Shown here: positions 8,904-20,100 of the stretch, piece by piece
How the letters are laid out: each line of letters begins with the position of its first letter
Numbering within the stretch: the stretch's first letter is position 1
Notes under the pieces: model-generated
What the model was told of the DNA's origin: nothing
Database searches by the model: none
The model's input: only the letters and a program-made list of their open reading frames with translations
Assembly (NCBI GenBank): GCA_047495785.1
Contig: JBLDXI010000064.1
Location: 868,001-932,000 of the forward strand
Reading direction: 5' to 3'
Length of the DNA stretch: 64,000 nt
Source: Lepidodermella squamata
Lineage: Eukaryota; Gastrotricha
Made by a program: the position numbers and the translations under genes

Positions 8904-11900
8904 ATGACGAATAGATCGATGGCTCTGCGGTTTGTGAGCTCAACTCTAGCAGTCCTCGTCGTAGCGGTGATGCCTATCGCTCGGGTCAACGCCTGTGGCT
9001 CAACGCTGACACTTGTAAGTTCCTTGAAATTACTCCGCTGGCCCCCTTTTTAATTAATGTTCGATGGATTTTTTGCGTCATAGACAACACCATCGTGGGC
9101 GACTACGACTGAAATTCCGAAATACGTGCGTTGCGTTACCACCGGCTCAGCGACATGCCGCCTCGGTTCCTGCAGCTCCGGCGAGACACAGGTTAGTCCT
9201 GTTTATAAAACGTCCAGCCTGATCACGCCAAAAATCCAGGCTTTTCGCACTGATTTGACTTAGTTTTCGCCAAATTTTCAAAATCACGATGCGACAATGG
9301 CGATTTTATGAAGCTCAGCAGCTTTACAACAATTATTTTCGTGTAGCTTATATTACGGCAATATATGCGACGAATTTACGCAAAACAGTTAGCATTCTCG
9401 CAAAAGAGATGATTCACCCCATTCGATTTTATTCAAAGTTGGTCCTTTTCCTTACTCTTAGTACCCGGCAGTGGGCTATGCGACGCAGGCGCTTTGCCAA
9501 GCCGTCGTCGCGTACAAGATCTGCTACGACTACTCGACGGACACGACGGGCCGCGGGTCGTGCGTCGCCGACACGACGGCATGTTCCGGTACCACCAAGT
9601 ACGAGTACTCGGCCCGCTTCACCGATGCGGCGTGCACCGGCTACGTAGGTAAGTATTAGACTTTCCATTCGACACTCCTATGACTTACCTACTATCAATA
9701 CTGACAGTTGCCGCGTGGATGCGATGTGTCACGACCTCGGGCACAGCCGCGCGTACGTGCCGCCCGTACGCGTACGGCTGCGCGTCGACGGAGCGGCAGT
9801 CGCCGAACGCGACGCAGGCTCGCGCCAACCTCGCCACCTTCGTCGTCTCGTCCACCGACTCCACCGACTGCCTCGCCATGACGGTAACAGCAGATTCACC
9901 TGCTTTCCTTTAATTGAAGCAATAGTTCCATCCAATACCATTCGTGATACATATTTATGCCAATATTTTCTTAATATGACTTCACCTCACATACATCCCT
10001 CTCGGACTTTCTGACGGGATACGCAGTATATATGAGCAGTACTACAAATGCTTTTGAATTACTGAAAACAGCCGACGGTGAAGTGTTACGATACTTCGGT
10101 GACGCCTGCCGACCAAACGACCGGCATGTCATGCGCGAACGACTACACCGGCTGCGGAACAGGCCGCCAAGTCGCTTCGCAGTACCTGTTCCCATCAACA
10201 GCAGCATGCACTGCTTACTTGATCGTAAGCTGGTTATTTTTACATATCAATCCGATTGTTCATTTGCTTCTTGGTGTTCAGCCGCAATGGATGCGCTGCG
10301 TGAACGGGGGAACGACGAAATGCGTGCCTTACGACGCCATCAACCTGGCAACGTGCCCGTCCGGAACCCAGACGCCCGCTTCTACGTATTTCATGAGCTA
10401 CGACACGTGTACCGCCTACGTCACGGTAAGAACACCTATCTATTGTGCCTTGATGTTTCAATTTGGAGCTGGCCTAAGCAGAAAGGTAGAGATCATTCGC
10501 CTAGTAAAATGAGATAATAGTCATTCAAGCTCTAGAAAATGGTAAATGGATTCATTTTGAGACATCCCATTCGTTGAATGGATGGGCGGAAGCCATGGGT
10601 CTCGAATGAGCGCTCTTAGGGTCGCTTGTTGGGGTGTCTTCAGTCAGACAGCTAGGTAGCGATTAGCGCAGTCTCACTGACACTCCTAATCTACCATTTT
10701 TCACTTTTGTAACACGATTGACGACTACGTAAATGCTAGACTAGGCCTGCTCTGAACTTGAGATACTGTCTCTAACTACCCTATGATTGTTGTTGTGATG
10801 ATTGCAGCCTTACATCAAGTGCTGGAACCCGTCGACCAACGCCGACGTAACGACGTGCCCGGACATGGTGACCGGGTGCACGGCGCCGGCGATCCGCATC
10901 GGCTCGACGTTCACGTTCCCGACACAGGCGACGTGCCAGAGCAACTACGTCCACGTAAGACACCACAGCCTCATGACTATTTTGTTTTATTCTGCTCGGT
11001 TAATATTTACTAACAGAACGATTGGCTGCGCTGCCGACCGGCATCTGGCACTGACAACTGTCGCCCGTACGACCTGTCGACGTATCCAACTTGTGCCACA
11101 GGAGAGACACAGGTTCTTTGATTTTTACAAAGCTTGAGCATTTTACGTCACTAATTGGGTTTTGGGATCTATTAGGTGCCGGATACGTCTACACGTTACC
11201 AGTCGCAGGCCGCATGTACGAATGCTGTCATTGTAAGTCAGCTAATGATTTTCATAGCTAAGCCGATAACCTCAACCTCCAGACCGAGTACGTGCTGTGC
11301 ATGTCAACTAGCACTTACGTTGTTTCGTGCCTATCGACGTCGAGCAGTTCTTGCGCCGATGGAACCGTGCGTTTGTACTAACAACCGTGGAATCACATTG
11401 CCAGTGTTATGTTTTATGACAGAAACTGACCCCGGCTGACGGCTCCAAGTTCTATTCTCTTTCGGCGTGCAATTCATGGAGCGGACTCGTAAGTGCCTCG
11501 CCTGTCTAATTCTCATGGCTACATCTGATTTTTTCGCGAAATCTACAGCAATACGTGCGGTGTCTGCTGGCGAGCAACCCACGGCGCTGCATCCCATCGA
11601 TATACACGTCAGGCGGCAACACCGGCTGCACGGCACTCGGCGCGTCTTACACCCAGGTTCGTATTACATAGACGCTTCCCCTGAGCAATATCTTGAACTC
11701 GAGTTGATGCTATTTCAGTCTCCTGCAAGCACAACTTTCTCGACGTTAGCAGCGTGCCTGCTCGACGAACGACAGGTTTGCATTAAAAACACCGTGCAAC
11801 CCATGTTGAATTATTGCGCCCTGTTATCATAAAAGGTTACATGCTACTCGTTCGACTACAACTCGTTCCAGTGCCAGACGGACGTTATCGGCTGCTCGCA

Positions 11901-12998
11901 ACTGCCTGCCGGGCCGTCCGGCGCCACGAACGGTGCGTGGACCCGCTTACCAGCCGCCGCTACGTACGCCTCACTCGCCTCCTGCACGTCCTACGCCCCG
12001 TCGGCGTACAAACGATGCACCCGCCGTGCAACAGGTCAGCCATTTTTCATCATTCAAGCGTACACCTGCGTTATTCAGAGCAGCAGAAATCCGCTGTTTA
12101 AACTCAGATTTTGAGTTGGATGAGCCTCGTTTTCACTGACGAAATCTCGGGGTTTTCAAAGATTTGATATCAAGGGGAGCAGGGAAAGGTTCAATACAAA
12201 GCGCGAAGTACCGTCAGGGATAGTATGGATCACTTAAGGGGAAGGGGGAGGGGCATTCTATTGATTTTCGTTATCGTCGCCAGTTCTGCTGTCCTAGTTC
12301 ACTCTCTGGTTCAGAAGATAGCATCATACGTCTGAAAATCATTCAAAATCATCGCCATGAGGCTGTCTCGGAAATATTCTAGTGGAAATGTTCTTGAAAA
12401 TCGCCTTTTCTTATTCTAATAAATACCTACAGTTCGACATTTGAACGTTAGATATCAAGGAGAATTACAAAGCCTTGAAAACACATCTCACGTTTCTATC
12501 TACGTGTATTGACACTAGGTACGATCACGTGCCGTCCGGACGTGGCCGACTGCTGGTCGCCGACTGACCAGACGCTGCGCGAGTACTCGGTGACCGGGGC
12601 GACGTACGCTTCGACGACGCTGTGCACGGCTGTCGTCGAGTACTACTACTGCTACGACACGGCGAATCCGACGACGGTGACGTGCCGCGACGCGAGCATC
12701 GGCTGCGGCACGCTCAAGCCCCTGCGCGACTTCTCGTCCAACGTCGCCAACATCCGCGTGTTCTCCGACCAATCGTCGTGCCTCGCCTACAACCCCGGCA
12801 CGTGGTACAAGTGCACGGTCAACGGCGTCACCGTGTGCCGCCCGCTCAACGCCGAGATGGACTACACCGCGCCCACCACCTCCGTCAAGTGCCTCGCCAC
12901 TGAAACCGTGAGTGACATCTCAACTTCTTAAGGTTTTAATTTAGTTTGCTTTTTTCCAGGCAAGCGCTTCATCGTACTCAACATCGGCGTGCACTTAG
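8904..12998 (+). CDS. Secreted 13-module cysteine-rich protein, 16 exons
   Basis: The exons are 8904-9014, 9084-9191, 9462-9648, 9708-9883, 10072-10224, 10282-10425, 10808-10954, 11017-11112, 11176-11232, 11283-11366, 11423-11488, 11549-11656, 11719-11775, 11836-12034, 12519-12907 and 12960-12998. They total 2121 nt (706 residues and a stop). All introns are GT-AG; phases are 0 except phase 1 after exons 3 and 14. The N-terminus is a signal peptide ending near Ala30. After one lone cysteine (Cys31), the remaining 52 cysteines fall into 13 modules of about 50 residues. Each has the form [YW]-x-x-C-x(7-15)-C-x(4-17, mostly 6)-C-x(15-30)-C followed by an aromatic/hydrophobic stretch, and is rich in Thr, Ser and Tyr. 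Exons 5, 6 and 7 each encode exactly one module. There is no membrane anchor. I do not recognise the family; a matrix, cuticle or secretion role is only a guess. The donors GTTCTT and GTTCGT (exons 8 and 12) are weak. Confidence 0.85.
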
Positions 12999-13163
12999 TG
13001 CTAGCTGTTGGCTTCAACGATTCGGCAAGACTTTTGAATCCAAGCAATGTGGCCGGTGTTTAATATTCCGCATTTTAGTTGATTTAGATTATGTCGCAGG
13101 AGTGTCTTCTCTATTTTTTATTTCCACGGATTTTGAGCGATTAACGAGTTTACTTCTTGTTGA

Positions 13164-13169
13164 AATAAA
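13164..13169 (+). promoter_or_regulatory. Poly(A) signal of the 13-module gene
   Basis: AATAAA lies 166 bp after the TAG at 12996-12998. It supports ending the gene with the short last exon. Confidence 0.65.
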
Positions 13170-13179
13170 AGTAACTAAA

Positions 13180-14202
13180 TGTTCATGAAAAACGCTTTCA
13201 AGCAACGAAAAACATCCAAAAAAGCTACTATTGCAATCGGCATGTATCATATAGGCGAGTAACTAGTTCCAACACTTTGTTATGAATGTAGTTTTGGGTT
13301 TAGGGATCAAACACGTCTTTTGGGGGAAGCAAAGCCTGTCTCCCTTAATGAAAAATGTGGCAGCCTAAAGTAATCAGAAGTTCACTTCGATAGTTTTACG
13401 CGGCTATAATGCGCAGACGTGGAAGAAAAAAATTCTATACAGAGTACTGCGCGCGCACTACATACACCATGCTCATAGCTTATTACATGCTATGTAGCAT
13501 AATAAATGCTCCGGAGAAATGACCAAGGAGAAATGAAATGGTCATTCCATATTCTTTGTGAAGGAATAATCTCCGATTCACATAAGGGACAACTGTCCTG
13601 CGATATTCAATGGGCTGATGAATGATAAATCAATTTGTCTCCTCAAGAAACCTCAAGAAAATCGCAGTTGGAAGTTAGATGGAAGTTGGTTTTATTGATT
13701 TTGAAATTGTTCACGAGAATCATCGAAAGGATTTCAAATTGCAAGTCTTAATTAGAAGGTTTAGCGTCAATGATACATGCAGCAGGTTTGTCGGCTACTT
13801 CCTCGAAAGCCATGAGAATGAGATCTTTCTTGAGGCTTGATTCGATCGGCAATCGCTTTTCGTATTTGTGAACAAGTTGACAAGGAAATAAAATCACGTC
13901 TTTGTTACAGCGCTTGGCGACGAAAGTATGAAAGGCCAATAAGTCGAAAGCTTTTTGGTTTGAAGATAATTAGTTTAGTCTTTCTCGTATCTGAACCTAC
14001 ATGGCTCCGACGATTTTACTTCGTTTTTCTGTTCGTCCTGCAAATAATGAGCGAACTTTGGGGACTTGTCAAAGCTGTAGAAACTGGAAAATTGCATCTC
14101 AGTTATGCAGTATGGCTTCACTTTCGAGCGGTTTGGTGTTTCTGCGCCGTATACTTCGAGTCTCAGCTGCATAGCTGGCTGTTTTGCTGTTTTGGCTAAT
14201 AT
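13180..14202. other. Intergenic / satellite-flanking stretch
   Basis: About 1 kb between the last gene and the satellite. The only coding-like element is a minus-strand open stretch, treated separately. The last 20 bp before 14,203 contain a degenerate piece of the satellite (GCTGTTTTGGCT). Confidence 0.5.
13748..13939 (-). CDS. Possible terminal exon or gene remnant, 63 codons
   Basis: A minus-strand open frame ends in TAA at 13748 and reads a plausible soluble sequence, with mixed charged and hydrophobic residues and four cysteines, for example LKKDLILMAFEEVADKP. No promoter, upstream exon or recognised domain was found. It could be the last exon of a gene interrupted by the satellite, a decayed transposon piece, or chance. 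Confidence 0.2.
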   Translation of the reverse strand: MAFHTFVAKRCNKDVILFPCQLVHKYEKRLPIESSLKKDLILMAFEEVADKPAACIIDAKPSN

Positions 14203-17129
14203 GGCTGGCAGCGAAATATCGGTCATCCGAAATGTTAGCGAATCGCCTGCAAACGAGTTTGCCCGTGTTGCCACTATCAAATGAAGCAAGAATATGCGTG
14301 ATTTGCCTGGGTACAGCACGATTCCGCATAGCTGCGATGCGTACAAGGGTTGGAAACAGCGTTACAGCCTGTTTGGGCTGGCAGCGAAATATCGGTCATC
14401 CGAAATGTTAGCGAATCGCCTGCAAACGTGTTTGCCCGTGTTGCCACTATCAAATGAAGCAAGAATATGCGTGATTTGCCTGGGTACAGCACGATTCCGC
14501 ATAGCTGCGATGCGTACAAGGGTTGGAAACAGCGTTCCAGCCTGTTTTGGCTGGCAGCGAAATATCGGTCATCCGAAATGTTAGCGAATCGCCTGCAAAC
14601 GAGTTTGCCCGTGTTGCCACTATCAAATGAAGCAAGAATATGCGTGATTTGCCTGGGTTCAGCACGATTCCGCATAGCTGCGATGCGTACAAGGGTTGAA
14701 AACAGCGTTACAGCCTGTTTTGGCTGGCAGCGAAATATCGGTCATCCGAAATGTTAGCGAATCGCCTGCAAACGAGTTTGCCCGTGTTGCCATTATCAAA
14801 TGAAGCAAGAATATGCGTGATTTACCTGGGTTCAGCACGATTCCGCATAGCTGCGATGCGTACAAGGGTTGGAAACAGCGTTCCAGCCTGTTTTGGCTGG
14901 CAGCGAAATATCGGTCATCCGAAATGTTAGCGAATCGCCTGCAAACGAGTTTGCCCGTGTTGCCACTATCAAATGAAGCAAGAATATGCGTGATTTGCCT
15001 GGGTACAGCACGATTCCGCATAGCTGCGATGCGTACAAGGGTTGGAAACAGCGTTACAGCCTGTTTGGGCTGGCAGCGAAATATCGGTCATCCGAAATGT
15101 TAGCGAATCGCCTGCAAACGTGTTTGCCCGTGTTGCCACTATCAAATGAAGCAAGAATATGCGTGATTTGCCTGGGTTCAGCACGATTCCGCATAGCTGC
15201 GATGCGTACAAGGGTTGGAAACAGCGTTCCAGCCTGTTTTGGCTGGCAGCGAAATATCGGTCATCCGAAATGTTGGCGAATCGCCTGCAAACGAGTTTGC
15301 CCGTGTTGCCACTATCAAATGAAGCAAGAATATGCGTGATTTGCCTGGGTTCAGCACGATTCCGCATAGCTGCGATGCGTACAAGGGTTGAAAACAGCGT
15401 TACAGCCTGTTTTGGCTGGCAGCGAAATATCGGTCATCCGAAATGTTAGCGAATCGCCTGCAAACGAGTTTGCCCGTGTTGCCACTATCAAATGAAGCAA
15501 GAATATGCGTGATTTGCCTGGGTTCAGCACGATTCCGCATAGCTGCGATGCGTACAAGGGTTGGAAACAGCGTTACAGCCTGTTTTGGCTGGCAGCGAAA
15601 TATCGGTCATCCGAAATGTTAGCGAATCGCCTGCAAACGAGTTTGCCCGTGTTGCCATTATCAAATGAAGCAAGAATATGCGTGATTTACCTGGGTTCAG
15701 CACGATTCCGCATAGCTGCGATGCGTACAAGGGTTGGAAACAGCGTTCCAGCCTGTTTTGGCTGGCAGCGAAATATCGGTCATCCGAAATGTTAGCGAAT
15801 CGCCTGCAAACGAGTTTGCCCGTGTTGCCACTATCAAATGAAGCAAGAATATGCGTGATTTGCCTGGGTTCAGCACGATTCCGCATAGCTGCGATGCGTA
15901 CAAGGGTTGAAAACAGCGTTACAGCCTGTTTTGGCTGGCAGCGAAATATCGGTCATCCGAAATGTTAGCGAATCGCCTGCAAACGAGTTTGCCCGTGTTG
16001 CCATTATCAAATGAAGCAAGAATATGCGTGATTTACCTGGGTTCAGCACGATTCCGCATAGCTGCGATGCGTACAAGGGTTGGAAACAGCGTTCCAGCCT
16101 GTTTTGGCTGGCAGCGAAATATCGGTCATCCGAAATGTTAGCGAATCGCCTGCAAACGAGTTTGCCCGTGTTGCCACTATCAAATGAAGCAAGAATATGC
16201 GTGATTTGCCTGGGTTCAGCACGATTCCGCATAGCTGCGATGCGTACAAGGGTTGGAAACAGCGTTCCAGCCTGTTTTGGCTGGCAGCGAAATATCGGTC
16301 ATCCGAAATGTTAGCGAATCGCCTGCAAACGAGTTTGCCCGTGTTGCCATTATCAAATGAAGCAAGAATATGCGTGATTTACCTGGGTTCAGCACGATTC
16401 CGCATAGCTGCGATGCGTACAAGGGTTGGAAACAGCGTTCCAGCCTGTTTTGGCTGGCAGCGAAATATCGGTCATCCGAAATGTTAGCGAATCGCCTGCA
16501 AACGAGTTTGCCCGTGTTGCCACTATCAAATGAAGCAAGAATATGCGTGATTTGCCTGGGTACAGCACGATTCCGCATAGCTGCGATGCGTACAAGGGTT
16601 GAAAACAGCGTTACAGCCTGTTTTGGCTGGCAGCGAAATATCGGTCATCCGAAATGTTAGCGAATCGCCTGCAAACGAGTTTGCCCGTGTTGCCACTATC
16701 AAATGAAGCAAGAATATGCGTGATTTGCCTGGGTACAGCACGATTCCGCATAGCTGCGATGCGTACAAGGGTTGGAAACAGCGTTACAGCCTGTTTGGGC
16801 TGGCAGCGAAATATCGGTCATCCGAAATGTTAGCGAATCGCCTGCAAACGTGTTTGCCCGTGTTGCCACTATCAAATGAAGCAAGAATATGCGTGATTTG
16901 CCTGGGTACAGCACGATTCCGCATAGCTGCGATGCGTACAAGGGTTGGAAACAGCGTTCCAGCCTGTTTTGGCTGGCAGCGAAATATCGGTCATCCGAAA
17001 TGTTAGCGAATCGCCTGCAAACGAGTTTGCCCGTGTTGCCACTATCAAATGAAGCAAGAATATGCGTGATTTGCCTGGGTTCAGCACGATTCCGCATAGC
17101 TGCGATGCGTACAAGGGTTGAAAACAGCG

Positions 17130-20100
17130 TTACAGCCTGTTTTGGCTGGCAGCGAAATATCGGTCATCCGAAATGTTAGCAAATCGCCTGCAAACGAGTT
17201 TGCCCGTGTTGCCACTATCAAATGAAGCAAGAATATGCGTGATTTGCCTGGGTACAGCACGATTCCGCATAGCTGCGATGCGTACAAGGGTTGGAAACAG
17301 CGTTACAGCCTGTTTGGGCTGGCAGCGAAATATCGGTCATCCGAAATGTTAGCGAATCGCCTGCAAACGAGTTTGCCCGTGTTGCCACTATCAAATGAAG
17401 CAAGAATATGCGTGATTTGCCTGGGTTCAGCACGATTCCGCATAGCTGCGATGCGTACAAGGGTTGGAAACAGCGTTCCAGCCTGTTTTGGCTGGCAGCG
17501 AAATATCGGTCATCCGAAATGTTAGCGAATCGCCTGCAAACGAGTTTGCCCGTGTTGCCACTATCAAATGAAGCAAGAATATGCGTGATTTGCCTGGGTA
17601 CAGCACGATTCCGCATAGCTGCGATGCGTACAAGGGTTGAAAACAGCGTTACAGCCTGTTTTGGCTGGCAGCGAAATATCGGTCATCCGAAATGTTAGCG
17701 AATCGCCTGCAAACGAGTTTGCCCGTGTTGCCACTATCAAATGAAGCAAGAATATGCGTGATTTGCCTGGGTACAGCACGATTCCGCATAGCTGCGATGC
17801 GTACAAGGGTTGGAAACAGCGTTACAGCCTGTTTGGGCTGGCAGCGAAATATCGGTCATCCGAAATGTTAGCGAATCGCCTGCAAACGTGTTTGCCCGTG
17901 TTGCCACTATCAAATGAAGCAAGAATATGCGTGATTTGCCTGGGTACAGCACGATTCCGCATAGCTGCGATGCGTACAAGGGTTGGAAACAGCGTTCCAG
18001 CCTGTTTTGGCTGGCAGCGAAATATCGGTCATCCGAAATGTTAGCGAATCGCCTGCAAACGAGTTTGCCCGTGTTGCCACTATCAAATGAAGCAAGAATA
18101 TGCGTGATTTACCTGGGTTCAGCACGATTCCGCATAGCTGCGATGCGTACAAGGGTTGGAAACAGCGTTCCAGCCTGTTTTGGCTGGCAGCGAAATATCG
18201 GTCATCCGAAATGTTGGCGAATCGCCTGCAAACGAGTTTGCCCGTGTTGCCACTATCAAATGAAGCAAGAATATGCGTGATTTGCCTGGGTTCAGCACGA
18301 TTCCGCATAGCTGCGATGCGTACAAGGGTTGAAAACAGCGTTACAGCCTGTTTTGGCTGGCAGCGAAATATCGGTCATCCGAAATGTTAGCGAATCGCCT
18401 GCAAACGAGTTTGCCCGTGTTGCCACTATCAAATGAAGCAAGAATATGCGTGATTTGCCTGGGTACAGCACGATTCCGCATAGCTGCGATGCGTACAAGG
18501 GTTGGAAACAGCGTTACAGCCTGTTTGGGCTGGCAGCGAAATATCGGTCATCCGAAATGTTAGCGAATCGCCTGCAAACGAGTTTGCCCGTGTTGCCACT
18601 ATCAAATGAAGCAAGAATATGCGTGATTTACCTGGGTTCAGCACGATTCCGCATAGCTGCGATGCGTACAAGGGTTGGAAACAGCGTTCCAGCCTGTTTT
18701 GGCTGGCAGCGAAATATCGGTCATCCGAAATGTTGGCGAATCGCCTGCAAACGAGTTTGCCCGTGTTGCCACTATCAAATGAAGCAAGAATATGCGTGAT
18801 TTGCCTGGGTTCAGCACGATTCCGCATAGCTGCGATGCGTACAAGGGTTGAAAACAGCGTTACAGCCTGTTTTGGCTGGCAGCGAAATATCGGTCATCCG
18901 AAATGTTAGCGAATCGCCTGCAAACGAGTTTGCCCGTGTTGCCACTATCAAATGAAGCAAGAATATGCGTGATTTGCCTGGGTACAGCACGATTCCGCAT
19001 AGCTGCGATGCGTACAAGGGTTGGAAACAGCGTTACAGCCTGTTTGGGCTGGCAGCGAAATATCGGTCATCCGAAATGTTAGCGAATCGCCTGCAAACGT
19101 GTTTGCCCGTGTTGCCACTATCAAATGAAGCAAGAATATGCGTGATTTGCCTGGGTACAGCACGATTCCGCATAGCTGCGATGCGTACAAGGGTTGGAAA
19201 CAGCGTTCCAGCCTGTTTGGGCTGGCAGCGAAATATCGGTCATCCGAAATGTTAGCGAATCGCCTGCAAACGAGTTTGCCCGTGTTGCCACTATCAAATG
19301 AAGCAAGAATATGCGTGATTTGCCTGGGTTCAGCACGATTCCGCATAGCTGCGATGCGTACAAGGGTTGAAAACAGCGTTCCAGCCTGTTTTGGCTGGCA
19401 GCGAAATATCGGTCATCCGAAATGTTAGCGAATCGCCTGCAAACGAGTTTGCCCGTGTTGCCATTATCAAATGAAGCAAGAATATGCGTGATTTACCTGG
19501 GTTCAGCACGATTCCGCATAGCTGCGATGCGTACAAGGGTTGGAAACAGCGTTCCAGCCTGTTTTGGCTGGCAGCGAAATATCGGTCATCCGAAATGTTA
19601 GCGAATCGCCTGCAAACGAGTTTGCCCGTGTTGCCACTATCAAATGAAGCAAGAATATGCGTGATTTGCCTGGGTACAGCACGATTCCGCATAGCTGCGA
19701 TGCGTACAAGGGTTGAAAACAGCGTTACAGCCTGTTTTGGCTGGCAGCGAAATATCGGTCATCCGAAATGTTAGCGAATCGCCTGCAAACGAGTTTGCCC
19801 GTGTTGCCACTATCAAATAAAGCAAGAATATGCGTGATTTGCCTGGGTACAGCACGATTCCGCATAGCTGCGATGCGTACAAGGGTTGGAAACAGCGTTA
19901 CAGCCTGTTTGGGCTGGCAGCGAAATATCGGTCATCCGAAATGTTAGCGAATCGCCTGCAAACGTGTTTGCCCGTGTTGCCACTATCAAATGAAGCAAGA
20001 ATATGCGTGATTTGCCTGGGTACAGCACGATTCTGCATAGCTGCGATGCGTACAAGGGTTGGAAACAGCGTTCCAGCCTGTTTTGGCTGGCAGCGAAATA

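Noticed and set aside
9289-9461. Extended coding reading through the second intron of the 13-module gene
   Set aside because: The AT-rich sequence lacks the cysteine pattern, and good GT and AG sites at 9192 and 9461 remove it while keeping frame.
1-14202. Transposon or retroelement genes
   Set aside because: No reverse transcriptase, integrase or transposase motifs or long terminal repeats were seen in the gene region.
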